A stretch of DNA of 62,000 nt from Mesostigma viride (Eukaryota > Streptophyta > Mesostigmatophyceae > Mesostigmatales > Mesostigmataceae): NCBI GenBank assembly GCA_009746045.1, contig RPFO01000310.1, positions 293,234 to 355,233 of the forward strand, given 5' to 3'. Below the pieces are notes generated by a model. It was given only the letters and a program-made list of their open reading frames with translations. It was not told the DNA's origin and did not search any database. Shown piece after piece: positions 9,601 through 20,399 of the stretch (its first letter is position 1; the number at the start of each line of letters is the position of its first letter). A program made the translations under genes and the position numbers.

Positions 9601-10710
9601 GTCGGCTGACACGGATTTTGTTGCGAGCACCCCACTGCAGAAGAGGGTATTGGAGGCTCGTAACGTGGAGGGTCCGCCGACAGTCTCAGGTGGAGGGCCG
9701 GCGTTTGCCGGATTGATGCGCCCGACTGAGGTGGTCGATGTTGAGGCGCCGCCAGGGACATCGACCGCACCGTTGACCGCATTGACGGATATCTTCGATC
9801 GACAAGGATGCCCTTCCACGCTCCAACGGTACATTCGGCCGGTAAATTTCATTTTCAATAAACGAGTTTAATAAGTACCTTAATATATTTCTACATAAGT
9901 TTTTTTGCATCAGTCCATGGCTTCATTGATTTCTCACACGACCCTTCCGTATTCATGTTAATTGGCATGTGCTTACGTGCAGGGAAAGGCGAAGAAGAAA
10001 CTCCAGTTCGGTTTCCCCGTGGATCCGCGTCTGGGACTGTGTCCGGAGAGGCCGGCCGTGTTGTTGGCCAGGCCGCGGTCGGCGCACCAGTTGCACAACC
10101 GGGGGCGGGAGGGGCCTCCCTCCCACCCAACGCACCCCACGCACCACCCTTACCGTGCGGTCAGCCAGAAAAAACGTACGAAGAGTTGATGGCAGAGGCG
10201 GCGGCTGCGCAGGGGCAGAAGGCAAAACGTCGGGGAGGGGGCAGGCGAGGGGCGGGGCAGGAGACGGAGGGTGCCGACGAACCTTCACAGCCGCAGAAGG
10301 GTGGTGGTCAGGGCAGAGATGGTGGGGGGCTGCCAGTTGCGGAAAAGGGGGCGGTTTGCACAGCGGTCGACCCAATCAGGGACGTTGAGCCAGACGTCCG
10401 GATGCGCTTTATGGATGGCGCGAAACTGGGTCGCGGAGGTTGGACTTCGAAATGGGTAGAGGACATGTGGCTAAACTGGCAGCACAAGTACCCCAAAAAG
10501 GAAGATTTTCTGCTCTTTGGCACCCTCCTGGGCCGCGAGAAGGAGAAGGTGGTGATCAGATGGTTTGATGAAGGGTACGAACTCGGTCGGAGTGATGAGA
10601 GCGAGAGAAGGTTTCGTTTCCCCCTGAAGTTCGCCAGCGAACATGTTACTCTCCTGAAGGAAGGCGCCAGCTGGGACAACATTCCTTCACATCGACCTGG
10701 CAAGCGATGA
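3657..10710 (+). CDS. Large seven-exon gene of unknown function with repeated frame shifts
   Basis: Not recognised. The splice pattern I infer is exons 3657-4328, 4450-4505, 4633-4713, 4838-5343, 5758-6937, 7182-9841 and 9983-10710, each bounded by GT and AG. The ATG at 3657 directly follows TTGCAG. Coding stretches alternate frame near about 3775, 4260, 5190, 6145, 6380, 6590, 7450, 8110, 8345, 8460, 8760 and 9535, many of them G or C runs. Conserved-looking blocks include IERFERLANGTREQQFALYQ, LDKFIADCRLTRDFWRVVVT, RLVRLIKYWLVEDGWEGL followed by Asp/Glu-rich tracts, and a tidy last exon with WVEDMWLNWQHKYPKKEDFL. No catalytic motif is visible. Intron 6 contains AATAAA, so 9983-10710 could be a separate gene. 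Confidence 0.45.
5344..5757 (+). repeat. Intron 4 built of three tandem units starting with exon-edge copies
   Basis: The intron holds three diverged tandem units of about 120-140 bp. Unit 1 starts at the real splice site (GGGGAATGAG then gtaagtctacctctg). Unit 2 (about 5472) and unit 3 (about 5606) start with near copies of the same exon end plus intron start (gaaatgagccaagtgtacct; gaacgaggtaagtatacctc). Each unit carries one copy of the 20-base motif and a TTATGCTTTCCTGATTTTTT-like pyrimidine block. Unit 3 keeps a good gtaagt donor. Confidence 0.85.
8758..8832 (+). repeat. GAGGAC-type 9-bp repeat coding an acidic tract
   Basis: A run of GAGGAGGAC units. In one frame it reads Glu-Glu-Asp repeats, continuing the acidic region upstream; in the locally open frame it reads Arg-Arg-Thr repeats. 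The acidic reading fits the flanking coding sequence better. Confidence 0.7.
9045..9372 (+). repeat. 72-bp in-frame minisatellite in exon 6
   Basis: Between four and five diverged units of about 72 bp (one of 69 bp), so the frame is kept. Each contains GGAAACGCCGGCGGGCGTAT, which is close to the reverse complement of the intronic 20-base motif (TACGCCCGCCGGCGTTTC). The likely reading frame gives a Gly/Arg/Glu-rich 24-residue repeat (RPVTGNAGGRICDEEGDRQQ). Confidence 0.8.
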
Positions 10711-11213
10711 TGGGCAAGGACTTTGCACGAAGTCGCGTTTTGCACGTTTGCCCACCGCAACATTCAGAAATGCAGATGTACATAGTAGTTCGATCAGTGA
10801 CCGCGACTTCTGGAAGTGGCAGTTTAGTAGAAGGGTTGACGTGTCGAATGTATATATGGTGCGGCGCGTCGAAGGGGATCCACGCTGATTGAGCACTTGC
10901 ATGTGTTCTTTAAACATATTCGGACATGTATGAAATGAATAAATTGTTTGGACGATTGCAAATTGATTGATTGAAGAATGAGATACCATTATTAATTGAA
11001 AAATGTAAAACCTTATTGCGAATTTGTACTTCAAACTTTCACATGCATGCCCCAAATTGTGCATTTGTGCAGGTTTAGCTTATGAGAAGTAGCATTTATC
11101 TACAAATATTGAGAAATTTAGGGGCACTTGGGGTTGTTGGCCATGTTCATTCATGATAAAATGGACTTTTTATGCTGTAAAATCATATTCCACTAGTCCA
11201 AAACGCTGCTTTC
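10711..11213. other. Non-coding stretch after the left gene array
   Basis: Mostly AT-rich sequence downstream of the stop at 10710. I see no convincing coding frame, RNA gene or repeat. The composition change near 10.9 kb marks the end of the left array. Confidence 0.5.
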
Positions 11214-11651
11214 ATGACGTCAAAAGTACCAGCAATGGCCCTAGGTTGGAGCAGTAGATGTTGGGGACGCCCGCATCTGCTTATTGACGTTTCGGTGGCG
11301 CGGCCCTTGGCTCTTAGCCACGTGGCTGGGGCCTCCCTCACGGCAGGTTACACGGCGGACCGGGCGGAGCGGGCCAAGCTCCTGGCCTACGGCGACGTCG
11401 GGCACCATCGTGTGGTGCCCTTTGTCCTGGAGGAGTTTGGGGCCATGGGGCCCCTGACCTCCGCCTTCTTCAAGGAGTGTTGCCGGCTCCGGGAGGACCG
11501 GCTGGACCTGGAGGGCCAGCGGGCCCCATGGTCGGCGCGGACCTGGACGTCATATTGGCGTCAGCGCTTGTCGGTGGCGCTGACTCGGGCCATGGCTGAC
11601 ATCATGCTCCGCCGTACGCGGGCTGATTTTGCGGTGCAGCAGGGCTATTAG
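11214..11651 (+). mobile_element. Retroelement-like C-terminal domain fragment (145 aa)
   Basis: The frame carries IDVSVARPLALSHVAGASLT, then VVPFVLEEFGAMGPLTSAFF and a basic C-terminal helix. From memory, this arrangement (an ID/VDVSV..PL strand, then a VPFVLE.FG..GP segment) recurs at the C-terminus of reverse-transcriptase-bearing proteins in algal and protist genomes, possibly as an endonuclease-type fold. No reverse transcriptase is present next to it, so it is read as a truncated remnant. The start ATG is arbitrary. Flanks are AT-rich and non-coding. Confidence 0.45.
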
Positions 11652-12003
11652 GTTCCTCCCGTTAGGCGTTTCCATTGGTCTTATCGTAGTATAGAGCTTT
11701 GACATGGCTCTGTATATAGGTTTATAGCTGGGCGTTTGCTTTGGTTTGAGTGATTTCACTCTGTTGTAAGTAATTATATTTTTAATATATATATTATTAT
11801 TTTCAAAATGTGTTCATGTTTTATAAAAAGCGGTAATTTTTTTTTTTGTAAATTCATGCGCAATGCGTACAAAGCCAGTCAGTACATGGGACCAACTAGG
11901 AAAATAAATTCGCTCAGCCCCCGGATACACATTGAGGAAGGGGCTCCCTTGAGCTCCGCTCACTAGAATCATCTGAGGATTACATCCCCATCTAGTGCTT
12001 AAC
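11652..12003. other. Non-coding AT-rich spacer
   Basis: AT-rich, with a TATA/T-run segment around 11770-11860. No coding frame supported. Confidence 0.5.
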
Positions 12004-12134
12004 GGTTGGGGGATGATGCAGACGATGTTTGTTTAATTAAACTTTTGTGTAATTATTTTTCTAATGAGATTAGTAGCATAGTACTCCGTGGCATGCCTTT
12101 GCGCATGACACGCAAGTACTTACTACTTACTCAC
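12004..12134 (+). repeat. Dispersed repeat, copy 1 (second copy at 26446-26570)
   Basis: About 130 bp (GGTTGGGGGATGATGCAGAC ... GACACGCAAGTACTTACT) recurs at 26446-26570 in the same orientation with small indels. The shared core includes CTAATGAGATTAG and CATAGTACTCCGTGGCATGC. No ORF; family unknown. Confidence 0.85.
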
Positions 12135-12177
12135 GAGAATCAGCCAGGAGGGCAGGCCACAACGTGCGCTCTCTCAC

Positions 12178-13475
12178 TCAGCGCATGAGCTGAGTTAAAC
12201 ATCCCCTTAATTTCAGAACTACTTGTAGTGTGGAACCTTCCTCGACATTGTAGTCTCCAAGCCTGTTCCAGTCGGTTAGCTGCCTTAATTCCATTAATTA
12301 ATTAATTAATTAAACTCGTGCTCCCATTGGGGAGTCACGGAGCACCGAAGTGCTTAATTCCATTAATCCTTTGTTGGCTGCATGGGATGCCCTCCTCGTC
12401 TTGGAATTTGAGCATGAGCTCGCAGACATACTCCTCCCGAGCAGCAAAAATGTGGTGAACCTTACCCGTAAAGCCCTTGACATTGATCATCATGGGGGCA
12501 GGGGCGTGTGTCCGCTGTGCCCGAGGAGTAGGCTCAGCCGATGGCCGTGACGGCCACTGCACCTCTGCAACAATGGGGCTGTAAGTCTCTGGCCAGTTCC
12601 CAAAGTCATTCGGCTCTCTTCTAGGGAAAGGGGGCCATTCACTATCAAAGAAGAACGTCTTCAATGGGATTTCGGCGCACTGGACAGCACGCTGCTGCCA
12701 AAACAGCTCGATCGCCGGCGCGGGATTCCCATAATGTCGCTGAGAATGGCGAGGACATCCTTTTCTGGCATGGTTCGCGGCAGGTGCATGGTCACCAGTT
12801 GAATCCCATCGTGGTAAAATGCCACGATAATATCAGCTGATGGTGCGTTCCACAGCGACGATCGCGCGACAGGAAAGGTCTGGGCGTATGCGTCCAAGGT
12901 GTTATATATCCTGAACGACTCGAACACGCGGACAAGATAACGGCAGGCTCGAGCTACCATGGTCCGGATTCTTCCGATTTCTGGCCTGCGCTGGTTGTCT
13001 CCTTGATAGAAGGGCTTCGCTTGGCCAGAGAATCTGCCGCGCGATTGGGATCATGGTCGATGATAGACCCGTGGATAGCGCTGCATACTTCGTTGTAAAG
13101 GCGAGGAAAGAGCAGCAACTTGTGCCAGATGACGTCCACCAAAATAGTTGGACTGAGCGCGTCGGGGCGCTCGGCCACTGCCTTCAATATCAGGAAACGA
13201 ACAAGTTCGACGATGCATTCCGTGGCGTCAAAGCCACGAAAGTTGTCGTTGGCATCATCAGGCTCGTCCCTAGAGTTAAGGAATTCTAGAAATTGATACC
13301 AATCCAAGGAGGCGATGCGTGCAGCGATGGGCCGTAGTTTGTCAAGCCCGTGCTCCCCCAAGATCTGCTCCACGCTCAGAATTGCAGGCGTTTTTACTCG
13401 CCCTTCCGCGCTTCCCTCCATCCTTATGATTCGCTTGTCGTGTACCCTGCTTGAACTTGGAGGTGGGTGATACAA
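12178..13475 (-). pseudogene. Broken gene: WHxxLL-type domain plus two ubiquitin-like domains
   Basis: Read from 13475 (or ATG 13421) downwards. The first frame has a helical domain with ILVDVIWHKLLLFPRLYNEV and IDHDPN, the signature of the glycine-rich-domain-protein/DUF1399-like family. A second frame (from about 12960) continues with RYLVRVFESFRIYNTLDAYA, the usual next segment, then a first ubiquitin-like domain (VTMHLPRTMPEKDVLAILSD). A third frame from about 12730 holds a second ubiquitin-like domain (INVKGFTGK... KFQDEEGIPCSQQRI). There the open frame stops because a retroelement tail (12299-12352) is inserted. Beyond it, a shifted frame encodes the ubiquitin end (GDYNVEEGSTLQVVLKLRGC), so the ancestral domain was complete, ending LRGC rather than LRGG. 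Stop at 12178. The shifts make it a pseudogene unless some are sequence errors. Confidence 0.7.
12299..12352 (-). mobile_element. 54-bp retroelement tail inserted in the ubiquitin-like gene
   Basis: In minus orientation it is a short hairpin (CGTG-A-CTCCC-CAAT-GGGAG-CACG) followed by a TTAA-type tail. It is flanked by perfect 15-bp direct repeats CTTAATTCCATTAAT at 12284-12298 and 12353-12367, the expected target-site duplication. Only the terminal element sequence is present. Confidence 0.85.
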
Positions 13476-15034
13476 GTTTTGTGCGTCGCAAAACAGGGTA
13501 TCATGCCAATGACGCCATATCTGAAGTTCACAGAATCGATCGACATACGTGCCTCAGGCCTTCCCGCACAGGAGAACGAGAATTTGCAGAGGATGCGGAA
13601 CAGGTTGAGTAAGATTGCATCAGTCATGCATGCTTCGGAAACCGATTCGCCGGTTAGGTAAATTAATTCATATGGCACGTCAGCCAGTCTCCCGTCAATA
13701 GTCTACTCACTTTCAATTACATGTATCCGGCGGAGCCCATTCTTGGAAAAATGAAAGGGTTCGAAGAAAGGGCGATTGGCGAAGCCAAGTCTCACAGTCT
13801 AGGGATCCCGATCCCGTTTCCCGAGTTCAGGTCAGCCAGGGTACATATAGCCAGTTTATTACACGTGTAATCCCACGCAGGTGAGTACGGTATTCTTGTC
13901 CAATCCTCAATTTTCATCCAAGCAACTCTAGCAAAGAATTATGACTGCGCGCGAGAGACGTCACTGACATTGGAAAACCTTGATCATTATTATTTTGACA
14001 CGTTTCCAATGAGTCTCTGCTGCCCATGCGTGGGCAACCTGAACAGTGATGAACAACCACAGACTAGGCCAAATAATGCTGTCATGGTAAGACTTACTGT
14101 AGAAAATCCTAATACAGTAAGGATATTTCTCGGCCCCGTAAGTCGGAAAGAGGCCCTTACATATTTTCAAGCACATATTTCAAGCCAAGGGTGAAGGGGG
14201 GAGTCCGAGGGGAGTTCTCAGTTTCTACAATACACATAGGAAAGAATGGGATTCGACTTTCGAGTCTCGAGAATACGATTTCTTATGTACAGTCACTACA
14301 GTGGTCAGTTCTCTGCTGCTCATGTGCGTCGTGGGACATAATAACAACAACAACATCAGTGGTCAGTGGTTGATTCAAGGTTTGGTTTGGAGTTTGGACT
14401 TTACACGTGGATGGCCGGAGGACACAAAGATGTACAACATCCACACGTGACACGAGCTTGGAAATGCGGCATGCTACCGCATGACTTCACATATGTCTGC
14501 CGTCTGGCTACTGTAGTGTTTCACTTGTCTGGTTGTTGTGTCTGCCCAGTGCCCAGTGCCCGGACTGGTGAGTGCTGACTGGTCTAGTTGTTGACAGCCG
14601 GCCCTCGGCCACTAGAGAATTCTCTGCTGCTGACTGCGGCGTGGGACACAACAACAACAACTGAGGACTGCACAGCCTCAGTGGTCAGGGCTTACAACAT
14701 TACTCACACATCAACTGATTATACATACATCAACAGCGCATCAGGTCCTGCGGATTGTATATCAAAGTTTCGAGGGCCACCTGAAAAAGACCGGAAAAGT
14801 ACGGAGATCCGCCACAGGATGCCCGATGGTCTTTACATGTAGGGAGATATCAAAGTTTCCACAGGCAGCGCATGAAGTTTCGCGGCCTAGATCATGGCTC
14901 CGGCTGGCGGACTCATGCGTGAGATGTTTTGCATGGATAATCACGGGCACGAAATCGTCCCAGTTATAATGATATGGAGATATTCATTAGGGAGAGTTTG
15001 AAGCGCATAGCTCGAACGTCGCCTGTTTGGGGAA
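13476..15034. other. Non-coding spacer upstream of the MYND gene
   Basis: No gene is supported. A degenerate duplication is visible: TCTCTGCTGCT...CGTGGGACA then AACAACAACAAC occurs near 14310-14360 and again near 14622-14665, with GTGGTCAG words around both. GATATCAAAGTTTC occurs at about 14758 and 14847. The promoter of the gene starting at 15035 should lie at the right end. Confidence 0.5.
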
Positions 15035-17077
15035 ATGGGGGCCAGAGGCATTTGCCATATCCGTAACTGCGGCAAAGAGGCTACCTTGTCATGCGCCAAG
15101 TGTCGTTGGATTCATTACTGCTCCAAAGTGAGGGGGGATTTGGGGGGGAAGAGCCGCGTTGCTCTTATCTGCCGTCTGCTAGAACCGGATGTAGATTTCC
15201 GTATAATGCACGATGCCTTGCTTGCTGTGCCTTATGCTGCACTTCAACTTGTCATTTGTCCTTACTGACCGGTGTGGCAACTGGCAATCCTAAGAAAAGC
15301 CAACATGCCTTGTTTGCACATCTGTTTACCCTGCTCGGCTGGTTTTCGCGCGCAGGAATGCCAAACGCTTGATTATCCTAAACACAAGAACGTATGCAAT
15401 GACATTACAGCCAGATGTCAGAAGTGTGTGTCCGAAGAGCGTGCCACACCTCTGACAGACCTTCGAGCCCGGGAGCTGGTCGAAAGCGCTGCCGACGAAT
15501 TGGACGGCCGATGGTCGACGACCAGCAGCAGAATGCCCGACGGCGCCGCCTCGCAGATCTATGACGACCGAGTAGACTGGATGCCCGAATGGGATGCGAT
15601 GGGTGACACTGCGTTCGTGGAAATCCGAAAATTATGTCGCATGGGCCCCGATTGCGAGCGCCTGCTGGGGAGGGCGGGTGCATGCATCCTATATGCGAAC
15701 GCCCTGGACCATGTTGTGGCCGGCCAGTCCTGGCTTCCCCTATTCTGTGTGCTCGATGGCATCGCTGAGCTGGTCAAAACGAGCCGGAACAACCGTGTAG
15801 CCTTTGGCAAGAGCAAGGGGGTTGAGAACCTTACCAGGGTGCTGACAGACGCCACCAGGCAGCACGCATGGCACATCGTGGATGCTGCCAATTCCTGCAT
15901 CATGTTACTTTTGTTAGAGAACTCCCTCTGTCCCAAGTTTGCATCCGCGGGCACCATCGATGCGGTGTTGGAAAGTCTTGTCGCGGGGACCCTGCACCCT
16001 GAAGGGTTGGATGTGAGCTATGATGCGTGCTTGGCCCTGGCACATCTCAAAGACCAGGCAATCAAGTGCACGGATCCAAAATGCCAGCACAAGCTCCCCA
16101 TCCAGGTTCAGCCGGGCGTCCTCCAGGCGCTAGATGCTTGTCTTGACTCTGCGATCACTGCCATGGAGCTGGGGAACTTCGCAGACCCAGACGAGCCACA
16201 GGGCTTGGCTAATCACCCGGCCCTGGAGTTCACCAACCTCTTATACGTCCTGCGGGCCATCAATGTAACCATCGCCACGGAAACGCATCAGCCAGCTGAG
16301 AACCGGGAGGTCATGGCCACCGAACGCGTGTGCCAGAATCTGGTCCGCACATGCGCACTGGCGTTGTCCCCCCCATTTCGGGCCTGGGACAGCAGATTGG
16401 ACAATCACTGGTCCCTTGCAACGGTGGTGTGCACCGCGATCGACTACCTATGCCGCAACTGGCCAAACTCTGTGGTGCCCGGCAAGCTGCGCGGCGCGTG
16501 CGTCCATGTGGTCAACATCCTGCGCGTCGCCAACACTGAGGGGTATGACCAGGTGCGGCAGGGCGCGATCGTGGCGGTGTCTGCCTTGGCCAGGGATCCT
16601 TCAGGCAACGCAACCCTGGTAACGCACGGCGCGGTGGCCGAAGTGATGGACGCGCTGGCCCGGGTACCGAAAGAAACGAAGCATTTGCGGTGCCACCTCC
16701 AACTGAACGAGGCGCTGGCGGGGCTGTCCAAGCAAGCAACAGGTGCGCGCGAGCTGGGAGCCTTGGCCAGCGAAGGCACCTGCAAGTTGCTCGTAGAATC
16801 GTTCACGTTCATCTTGGAGTCTGGGAAGCAGGGCTTGTTTGGTGGCAAGTACACCAGCCTAATCGCCGCTGTCGTAGACCACTGGCTCAGGATGACAGAG
16901 GCACGGCCGGCCTGCCGAAACTACTTCCTGGCCGCAGGGGCGAAGGAGGCCCTCACGCAAGCGGTAGCTGCCGCGGAGGCGGCGATGGACACTGTTTCTG
17001 CCAATACATTCCGGACTCTCAGGAGAGAGGTCTTTATGAAGCTGTCTCAGATGATGGCACGCCATGCACGGCGATGA
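15035..17077 (+). CDS. MYND finger protein with armadillo-like helical repeats, two exons
   Basis: Exon 1 is 15035-15127 and ends ...YCSK at a gtgagg donor; exon 2 is 15356-17077 after CGCGCAG. Joining them in phase completes one MYND finger: CHIRNC, CAKC, YCSKECQ, HKNVC, so the intron cuts the finger in the middle. The full protein is 604 aa. The remaining 560 residues are alpha-helical with armadillo/HEAT-like character (for example VRQGAIVAVSALARDPSGNA and VEKGVENL-type helices), typical of algal MYND proteins with helical-repeat scaffolds, which bind partner proteins. No enzyme motif is seen. The frame is intact over 1.7 kb, so this is probably a functional gene. The armadillo assignment is inference. 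Confidence 0.8.
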
Positions 17078-17320
17078 TGTGGCATGCTACTATGAATTGA
17101 TGATTTTCGTGGCAAAAACTAGGCGGGCAACATGCCAGCAAGGTCTATGCGCAGCACCGGCTTGACATCCGGGGCATCTTAATTAATTGGATACAAAATT
17201 ATCCGTATGTTGCCGATGTCCGGCGTCTTGGTTTGATGGCAAATGAACACAGATGATACTGCCTTCGTGTTTGTGCACCGTATGTGTTGCTGGGTGGGTG
17301 GACTGCCCCGCAATTAGTTA
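17078..17320. other. 3' flank of the MYND gene
   Basis: Probable 3' UTR and spacer. It contains nothing recognisable apart from the start of the TTAA tail at its right end. Confidence 0.5.
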
Positions 17321-17367
17321 TAATTAATTAATTAAACTCGTGCTCCCGTTGGGGAGTCACGGAGCAT
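17321..17367 (-). mobile_element. Retroelement 3' hairpin and TTAA tail
   Basis: In minus orientation: GCTCCGTGACTCCCCAACGG then GAGCACGAGTTTAATTAATT. The stem pairs CGTG with CACG and CTCCC with GGGAG around a CAAC loop. It is nearly the same as the copy at 12299-12352. The tetranucleotide array starts 12 bp away, on the side that would be upstream of the hairpin in the element. Confidence 0.75.
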
Positions 17368-17378
17368 TAACCCCGATA

Positions 17379-19160
17379 GATGGATGGATGGATGGATGGA
17401 TGGATGGATGGGTGGGTGGGTGGGTGGGTGGGTGGGTGGGTGGGTGGGTGGGTGGGTGGGTGGGTGGGTGGGTGGGTGGGTGGGTGGGTGGGTGGGTGGG
17501 TGGGTGGGTGGGTGGGTGGGTGGGTGGGTGGGTGGGTGGGTGGGTGGGTGGGTGGGGTGGGTGGGTGGGTGGGTGGGTGGGTGGGTGGGTGGGTGGGTGG
17601 GTGGGTGGGTGGGTGGGTGGGTGGGTGGGTGGGTGGGTGGGTGGGTGGGTGGGTGGGTGGGTGGGTGGGTGGGTGGACGGACGGACGGACGGACAGACGG
17701 ACGGACGGACGGATGGACCGACGGACGGACGGACGGACGGACGGACGGACGGACGGACGGACGGACGGGCGGGCGGGCGGGCGGGCGGGCGGGCGGGCGG
17801 GCGGGCGGGCGGCGGCGGGCGGGCGGGCGGGCGGGCGGGCGGGCGGGCGGGCGGGCGGGCGGGCGGCGGGCGGGCGGGCGGGCGGGCGGGCGGGCGGGCG
17901 GGCGGGCGGGCGGCGGGCGGGCGGGGGGCGGGCGGGCGGCGGGCGGGCGGCGGGCGGGCGGGCGGGCGGGCGGGCGGGCGGGCGGGCGGGCGGGCGGGGC
18001 GGGCGGGCGGGCGGGCGGGCGGGCGGCGCGGGCGGGCGGGCGGGCGGGCGGGCGGCGGGCGGGCGGGCGGCGGGCGGGCGGGCGGGCGGGGGCGGCGGGC
18101 GGCGGGCGGCGGGCGGGCGGGCGGGCGGGCGGGCGGGCGGGCGGGCGGGCGGCGCGGCGGGCGGGCGGGCGGGCGGGCGGGCGGCGGGCGGCGGCGGGCG
18201 GGCGGGCGGGCGGGCGGGCGGGCGGGCGGGCGGGCGGGCGGGCGGGCGGGCGGGCGGGCGGGCGGGCGGGCGGGCGGCGGCGGGCGGGCGGGCGGGCGGG
18301 CGGGCGGGCGGGCGGCGGGCGGGCGGGCGGGCGGGCGGGCGGGCGGGCGGCGGGCGGGCGGGCGGCGGCGGGCGGGCGGCGGGCGGGGGCGGGCGGGCGG
18401 GCGGCGGGCGCGGGCGGGCGGGCGGGCGGCGGGCGGGCGGGCGGGCGGCGGGCGGGCGGGCGGGCGGGCGCGGGCGGGCGGCGGCGGGCGGGCGGGCGGG
18501 CGGGCGGGCGGGGGCGGGCGGGCGGCGGCGGGCGGGCGGGCGGGCGGCGGGCGGGCGGGGCGGGCGGGCGGGCGGGCGGGCGGGCGGGGGCGGGCGGGCG
18601 GGCGGGCGGGGGCGGGCGGGCGGGCGGGCGGGCGGGCGCGGGCGGGCGGGCGGCGGCGGGCGGCGGGCGGGCGGGCGGGCGGCGGGCGGGCGGCGGGCGG
18701 GCGGGCGGGCGGGCGGGCGGGCGGCGGCGGGCGGGCGGGCGGGGGCGGCGGCGGGCGGGCGGGCGGGCGGGCGGGCGGCGGGCGGGCGGGCGGGCGGGCG
18801 GGCGGGCGGCGGGCGGGCGGGCGGGCGGGCGGGCGGGCGGCGGGCGGCGCGGCGGGCGGGCGGGCGGGCGGGCGGGCGGGCGGGGGGCGGGCGGCGGGCG
18901 GGCGGGCGGGCGGGCGGGCGGGCGGGCGGGCGGGCGGGCGGCGGGCGGGCGGGCGGGCGGGCGGGCGGGCGGGCGGCGGGCGGGCGGCGGGGGCGGGCGG
19001 CGGGCGGGCGGGCGCGGGCGGGCGGGCGGCGGCGGGCGGGCGGGCGGGCGGGCGGGCGGGCGGCGGCGGGCGGGCGGCGGGCGGGCGGGCGGGCGGGCGG
19101 GCGGGCGGGCGGGCGGCGGCGGGCGGGCGGGCGGGCGGGCGGACGGATGGAGGGATGGGT
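17379..19160. repeat. 1.8-kb tetranucleotide array GGAT / GGGT / GGAC / GGGC
   Basis: Reading the plus strand: GGAT units to about 17410, GGGT units to 17674, GGAC units (with a few GGAT/GGAC variants) to 17767, then GGGC units to 19140, often shortened to GGC, and finally GGAC, GGAT, GGAG, GGAT at the right edge. All four combinations of the transitions A/G and T/C in GG(A/G)(T/C) occur as separate blocks. Very long open frames in the array (over 600 codons on both strands) are artefacts of the four-base period. The G-rich strand could form quadruplexes. Confidence 0.95.
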
Positions 19161-19249
19161 ACACGCAATCCTACCGGTCTAAGCTATTAAAATTAAAAAT
19201 TAAATTTTAACATGCTATCTACAGGCGGCTATATCTACAAAACAATCCT

Positions 19250-20345
19250 ATTCTATAGCTATGGTTATGGCTGCCGCCTCTGCTGCAATTACCCAAGCCA
19301 CCTTGCTGGAATTAAAGGCGGCCATGCATGGCCATCCCCCCCCTAAAGCGGGTCACGTTCGCGGATGTGGCGGGTAAGAATTTGGATGCCAAGGCGGTAT
19401 AAAGACGGATGCCAAGTGCTGCATTTGTGTCACAGAATGTGACTCAGCTCAGACAATGCAGTATAATCCTCAAGAACTTTGAGGTGGGCAAGCATGACAC
19501 CGCACACGCGCTTACCGAGGCCTTGCGGGGTCCCGCGTTCCTGAGGGTGCTGCAGCTGTGCCACCACGTGACCATTGACAGGGCCATTCGCCTGCCAGGC
19601 CCAGATGGCCTGGTTGGCCCAGCTGGCCTGGTTCTGGTCACCATGGCCACCGTGAATGACCAGAAACGGGTCATGGGAGCTCGTCGCCTACTCAAGGGCA
19701 CCCCCATCAGCATGGACGAAGACTACACCCCGGCACATGCAGCTGGCGGCGAGGAGCAAGTGCTGGAATCACGAGCAGGTGGTGGCCGGTACGTGGCACG
19801 CGCCGGGTACGTAAAGGGAGGAATTAGCGTGTGCAGCTGCGCCTATTGCCGGATGGCCGTTTTGGTGCATGCTTACCTGAATGGTGTCCGTGTAGACACC
19901 GACAACGTAGAGTCTCGTGTAGAGTCTCGTAACAAACGTGCTGCCCCTGGTGGTTCCCAGTATATAATAGGTAGACAACCCTACTCGTCGGCTCGCGGCT
20001 AACACGCTTCGGGGACAGCCTTTAAATAGTCCCCCGTTCCACTACCATGCATCGGCCTAGCCAGTCGACAGAGACACATGGTGGTGCCGGTATCTCGGGC
20101 TCAAACAGCTCTCAGCAATAAGATTAGCAACACACAACGCATGCTAGCCTTTCATCTTGTATCTGCGTTGCGCAATCATCCCCGAACAGTACCCAGAGCA
20201 GGCGGCAGGCTCGCATTCTCCGCCTGCAGGACAAGCTCCGTGCGATGAAAAGCACTATTCCCCCCATTTCCCTCCCCTCCGTTCCATCCTCACCCCAACC
20301 TTCCGCTGCATCCACCCCCATCCGGCCGAATTGACTTGGGTGCTC
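19250..20345 (+). mobile_element. L1-type LINE, ORF1 remnant
   Basis: The frame at 19409-19830 contains KNFEVGKHDTAHALTEALRG, a CHHVTIDRAIRLPG segment and VTMATVNDQKRVMGARRLLK, the layout of an L1 ORF1 RNA-binding (RRM-like) domain followed by its C-terminal domain. It is 5' truncated or frame-broken and decays after about 19840. A later stretch near 20110-20330 (ARILRLQDKLRAMKS) is also helical. The element continues into the endonuclease remnant to the right in the same orientation. Confidence 0.6.
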
Positions 20346-20399
20346 GAAAGTGGTGAATCCGGGCAGGCGGCCCCATCGTCGTTCATCCCCTGTTGGGCC

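Noticed and set aside
1-10710. Left gene array as an integrated giant virus or Polinton-like virus
   Set aside because: No capsid, polymerase, integrase, packaging ATPase or protease was seen, and the genes have spliceosomal-type introns. A host gene cluster or unknown mobile element fits at least as well.
12350-12550. Plus-strand 66-codon frame, and another at 13053-13289
   Set aside because: Antisense shadows of the ubiquitin-like/WHxxLL gene, which explains the sequence better.
17332-19210. Open frames of 600-616 codons on both strands (Pro/Ala/Arg-rich or Gly/Ala/Arg-rich)
   Set aside because: They result from the four-base repeat lacking stop codons in any frame; no biological protein signal.
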